Both the position numbers and the translations under genes were made by a program. Source: Thamnocephalis sphaerospora (lineage: Eukaryota; Zoopagomycota; Zoopagomycetes; Zoopagales; Sigmoideomycetaceae). Taken from it: a DNA stretch of 31,466 nucleotides. Each line of letters opens with the position of its first letter. Position 1 is the first letter of the stretch. Of the stretch, positions 28,141-31,466 are shown in pieces. The notes beneath the pieces are model-generated. The model did not search any database. It saw nothing but the letters and a program-made list of their open reading frames with translations, and had not been told where the DNA came from. The stretch spans positions 1-31,466 of the forward strand of contig KZ992559.1 in assembly GCA_003614735.1 (NCBI GenBank), given 5' to 3'.

Positions 28141-30768
28141 ATGGACGACGCGCATATGATGCCGTCAGTCGTAGCAAGCACCGGATCCACCGAAGCAGCG
28201 GCCGAGTTACCGCCACCTGTAGCCAGCACGTTTGGACATAGTCTTCTCTCGCCGCTCGACCGAACGCCCGTGTCTGGTGGATGTATGGAGCCATTGCTGG
28301 CGCCACGTCCTGGCAACGGTGCCACGAGCGAAAATGCATCTGAGCTAGCACAGGCCACCAAGCAGTATTCAGGCCACCCCGCGCCATCGAGCGACATGGC
28401 TGCCACTTCACGCGCCAAAGCCGCACAAACAGACGGGGATGTAGCGGCTTACTCTTCGGTACGCAGTCACGGCGAGACATTGCTGTCGGCCACCACACGA
28501 GCAACATCCCCAGCACAGCAGCAGTTGCATACGCCGCATACGCCACGCGCATCGTCGCCGTTTTCAGCAGCGCGCGAGTCGGAACTAGGCGTGCATACAC
28601 CGACTCATGCTAGCGGCGCCAAGTTAACACGGACTGCCGCTAGTGCTGGTGATCATCCCGCGGCCGATGGTACAGGCCAGCGACCACGACGATGTAAGCC
28701 AACCATAGACTGTAGACACTATGCGGATATGCCAACCGCGCACGTGTATGCGGTGGTGGCGGCAGGGACAGGGGCAAGGGCAAGGGCAGCTTCCACCGCA
28801 AGTGGCACCGTACTGACGTGAGCATCATGCAGCGCGCGAAAACTTCACCAGCGAACAGCTTGCATTTCTGCGCCAACTCTACTCTAGCGGAGTCACGCGC
28901 ACTAGCTGTCATCTGGAAATCCAGGCTGCAGCCAACCAGTTGGGGATTAGTTATGACCGCGTCAAGGTAAGCCCGAGACCGGCCATCTTGGCAGGATCAC
29001 AGTGATATCCGTGGTATGCGATGGTGGTCAGGTGATGCCGCACCGAGCACTCCATGACTGCAGCGGTAATTTGGGCGTACATGGAGCGGCGTCAAACTCA
29101 CTTGCTCGCCCGCTACCTGTCCAATCATTGTGCGCGACATGTATTGTTACGCGCGTTGGTGGCTTTGCACCGCACATTTGACGTCTTTCGCTTGAGCATC
29201 GCTCGGGAACCGATGCGCGGCTTGCCGCTGGTGGTCTTCGTGCTCACGCCGCGCCAAATGCCTTTGAGCTCCGCCATCATCGGCTCTCTTGGCTGCGATG
29301 CACACCATTGGCGGCCGGCTTGCTGTGCATATTCGAGGCGCTGCGTTAAATAGCCGACGCGTCGTACGCGTCCAGGTTGGCAGTATCATCCTCCACTTGC
29401 TAACCAGCGACGCTACAACTACGCTTAGAACTGGATCAACAATCACAATAAGCGACTGCGGCGACTTGTGGAGCTAAACGAGCGCCGTCGACTAGCAGAG
29501 GCCACCGGTCTTCCGTGGCCTCCACCGCGTCGTATGTCCCGGTCTGCCGCTTCTGTGACGCCTATATCGACCGACAGCGCTCTAACAGGTCACACCGCCG
29601 AGACACCAACATCTCCCGTGTCACACAAGCTCACCAACGGCGGTTCTGGCAGCTCGCCTTCTACGGCCATGTCCATCGATGCATCATCCTACGGCGGATT
29701 GGCCGGTTATTCTGCTGTACCACTTTCAGAGTACTCATGCAAGTTTTGCATATGGCGCCGTGTTTTGCGTGCCATCAGCCGCATGCAGCTTACGCATCGT
29801 TTCCCGTATAGCCGGCCCAAAGCGCGCGCGCAGTGTCACATCGGAGCACAGCTATGGCGACCGCCGCAGTCAAAAATCGCCCCGCATTGGTGTGTAACAA
29901 TGCGGTAATAAGGTCGTTACTTGATGTCTGACAGACCCTCTCTGCACCGGGCGCCTACAGAAGCGCTGACGACAGCAAACGAAATCGGTATGTATCCCCC
30001 GGTCACCATGGAGGTGTCATCTGTGGCTACCCGCTGACCTCTTGTATTTCGGTCAAGACCTGCTCGTCATGCATGGGGATGAGATTGCCGGGGCTCTTCC
30101 AGTTGCAGGCCAGACGCCGCTTATATCGGTGGTTCGCTCGTGCTATTCGGTGGGTTTTGCGAGCTTGCTAACCAGCCAGCCTGTGCGTTGCATCCGCAAC
30201 ATTGCTGACGCATTCATTGGGTCGCCAGGCATTTAGCAGTATCCTCCCACAGCGCTTCATTGCTGGGCGTACACACCCGCGAGCTACCCGACCGGTGCCT
30301 CTCCTTGCCGCACAGCTAAATGACCCCGCCGGCATGCACTTGCACAATGGCGTGCTCATATTTCTGGACGCGGAAGCGAATGCCGATGACACCGGTGATC
30401 GCAAAAACACCTTCTGCCACGCCCTTATGGAAGTGGGCGCTGATGGCCAACCACGATGCTTGTATGCACCCAAAAATGATTCAAATTCAGAGCCGCTTGG
30501 CCATGATGACGCGCGCAGTTTCTTCCATGACGATGAGCGCATGCACAGCAGCGAAAGTATGCTAGCCGATGACCACAGTCTTCGCCGGTCATTTGCCACA
30601 AACGATATACACGTACACGGTGCTGCGCACGAAGATGCTGGCCATAGCGAGCAGATTGCATCGGCCAGTAAACAGACCGCCAGTCAGCCTAGAGCAAGCA
30701 TTGTGGTACGAGTAATGGACCAAGCGCAAGCCCCAAGTGCTGCCAATCATGAGGTATCCGCTGCATAA
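28141..30768 (+). CDS. Atypical homeodomain transcription factor with an uncharacterised C-terminal region
   Basis: Proposed exons are join(28141..28693, 28833..28966, 29429..29730, 29789..29889, 29961..29987, 30058..30149, 30229..30768), 582 residues. Residues 1-184 are disordered Ser/Thr/Ala/Pro. The homeodomain spans about 184-245: RENFTSEQLAFLRQLY for helix 1, HLEIQAAANQLGI for helix 2, and SYDRVKNWINNHNKRLRRL for the recognition helix. The invariant Trp48 and Asn51 are present. Positions 49 and 53 are Ile and Asn, and the helix 1-2 loop is two residues longer than usual. A 462-nt intron falls between positions 46 and 47, a known homeobox intron site. A Ser/Thr-rich linker follows, then a structured-looking part (LLVMHGDEIAGALPV, VVRSCYSAFSSILPQRFIAG, NGVLIFLDAEANADD) and an Asp/His-rich tail. 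DNA binding is inferred; target genes are unknown. The exon 3/4 junction has a weak donor (GTACTC) and is uncertain. Confidence 0.65.
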
Positions 30769-31272
30769 GAGCCTGCCAGCTTCCTCTAAATTTACTCATA
30801 CTGCTATCGCCCGCCTTGCCTGCATGCCATTTGTGCTCTGGCATTACAGGCCACTTGACGGCCACCCCTCTTTTCGGGCAACTGCCTTTTCATTACACAC
30901 ATTTACAAAGTTTATGCTGCTTCGCTCGTGTTGGTTCTCCTTAGACATGCAAGTGCCGTTGATTTGATTGGTATTGTTGATCAATAAGGTTTACAGAATG
31001 GCTCTCGGCACTAAACGTTGGATGATCTGTTGCCAGCAGTCTGTCTTGTAGCTCTAATTGCGCCGCTGTCACTTTGCAATGACCCATTGTGTGTAGCGAC
31101 AGGTAGACACAGCATGTGGAGCAATCACAGAATTTATGCAAGTCAAAGAATGCCCACAAAGACATTGAGAGGACATATAAGACAGTAATGGAGATGCGAG
31201 GATGGGTGAGATGGATACACAGGTAAGAAAGAGGCGAAAAAAGTGTTGAGCGTGCGAGCGATTGGATGGTCA
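30769..31272. other. Intergenic region between two convergent genes
   Basis: About 500 bp follow the homeodomain gene stop and precede the stop of the right-edge minus-strand gene. It is relatively A/T-rich compared with the rest of the window, as expected for 3' untranslated regions and polyadenylation sites. I see no gene, RNA gene or repeat. Confidence 0.45.
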
Positions 31273-31466
31273 TTACAAACTGGCAGGCGTACTGCCGGTC
31301 GAGCCGCGCCTGGCGCTGGGCTCCACCAGCCGGGAACGAGCGTACAGCTGCTCCTGCGATGGCGAGCGCGCGGGATTGCACAGTAGATCAGATAGCCAAC
31401 GCCAGCGCCATTCTCCTTCTGGCTTGCTGTCCTGCGACCCAACGGTAGGAGCACTTGCTGGAACTG
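31273..31466 (-). CDS. 3' end of an unidentified gene at the right edge (partial)
   Basis: A minus-strand exon from 31353 to a TAA at 31275-31273 encodes 26 residues beginning EQLYARSRLVEPSARRGSTG and ending STPASL. It is preceded by a good acceptor (CCATCGCAG). The window's last bases (31466-31455) read QFQQ in a frame that would join to it in phase across an intron of about 100 nt with a weak GTGCTC donor. The polar Ser/Arg-rich C-terminus looks natural, but the evidence is slight and the family is unknown. An unspliced alternative frame over the same segment also exists. Confidence 0.35.
   Translation of the reverse strand, partial: VPASAPTVGSQDSKPEGEWRWRWLSDLLCNPARSPSQEQLYARSRLVEPSARRGSTGSTPASL

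Noticed and set aside
27977-28600. 207-codon minus-strand frame opposite the first homeodomain exon
   Set aside because: Antisense shadow of a Ser/Thr/Ala/Pro-rich coding exon; no conserved motif.
1-31466. tRNA, rRNA, CRISPR, transposase or operon structures
   Set aside because: I looked for T-arm-like sequences, regularly spaced repeats and mobile-element proteins and saw none; the exon-intron genes rule out a bacterial reading.

Overview
The window is eukaryotic nuclear DNA, most likely from an early-diverging fungus. Every multi-exon gene I could reconstruct is split by short introns, mostly 52-117 nt. Their 5' splice sites usually fit GTRNGY, they end in AG, and many carry a CTAAC- or CTGAC-like branch point. 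The gene set points the same way: an AME1/CENP-U-like kinetochore subunit, a fungal-type Kv-beta aldo-keto reductase, an ERCC1/Rad10 protein, a Ragulator subunit, a TIS11-type zinc-finger protein and an RNF14-type ubiquitin ligase. The exact phylum cannot be settled from the sequence alone. All gene models below were spliced by eye and checked for phase; no search or transcript data were available.

Layout, left to right. The 3' end of an unknown gene (+, 2-127) is followed by an RNF14-like RWD-RING-IBR-RING E3 ligase (-, 875-2515). After about 2 kb with no supportable gene comes a six-exon seven-transmembrane protein with a PA-like ectodomain (-, 4684-6550). A second 1.7-kb gap follows. Next is a compact block: a 72-residue two-exon protein (-, 8238-8515), a peroxisomal enoyl-CoA hydratase/isomerase ending in SKL (+, 8637-9606), ERCC1 (-, 9735-11244), a 64-residue secreted peptide (+, 11482-11676), the nine-exon AME1/CENP-U-like gene (-, 11928-14861), LAMTOR2 (+, 15067-15612) and the aldo-keto reductase (-, 15767-17152). 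Neighbours in this block are separated by only about 120-250 bp, in divergent or convergent pairs.

The right half is very different. An intronless tandem CCCH zinc-finger protein with a C-terminal CCR4-NOT-binding motif (-, 18346-20070) and a multi-exon atypical homeodomain protein (+, 28141-30768) point away from each other across about 8 kb. That space is rich in simple repeats, is pyrimidine-biased on the minus strand in its left part, and has no recognisable gene apart from one weak secreted-protein candidate. It probably holds long leaders and regulatory DNA for the two regulators. The last exon of another gene (-) lies at the right edge.

The genes do not form one pathway. They are housekeeping and regulatory genes: ubiquitylation, DNA repair, kinetochore, lysosome/vacuole signalling, peroxisomal metabolism, mRNA decay and transcription. 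The most original objects are the PA-like 7TM protein, the hidden 72-residue gene, the divergent homeodomain protein with an unknown C-terminal region, and the 8-kb gene desert between two regulators.
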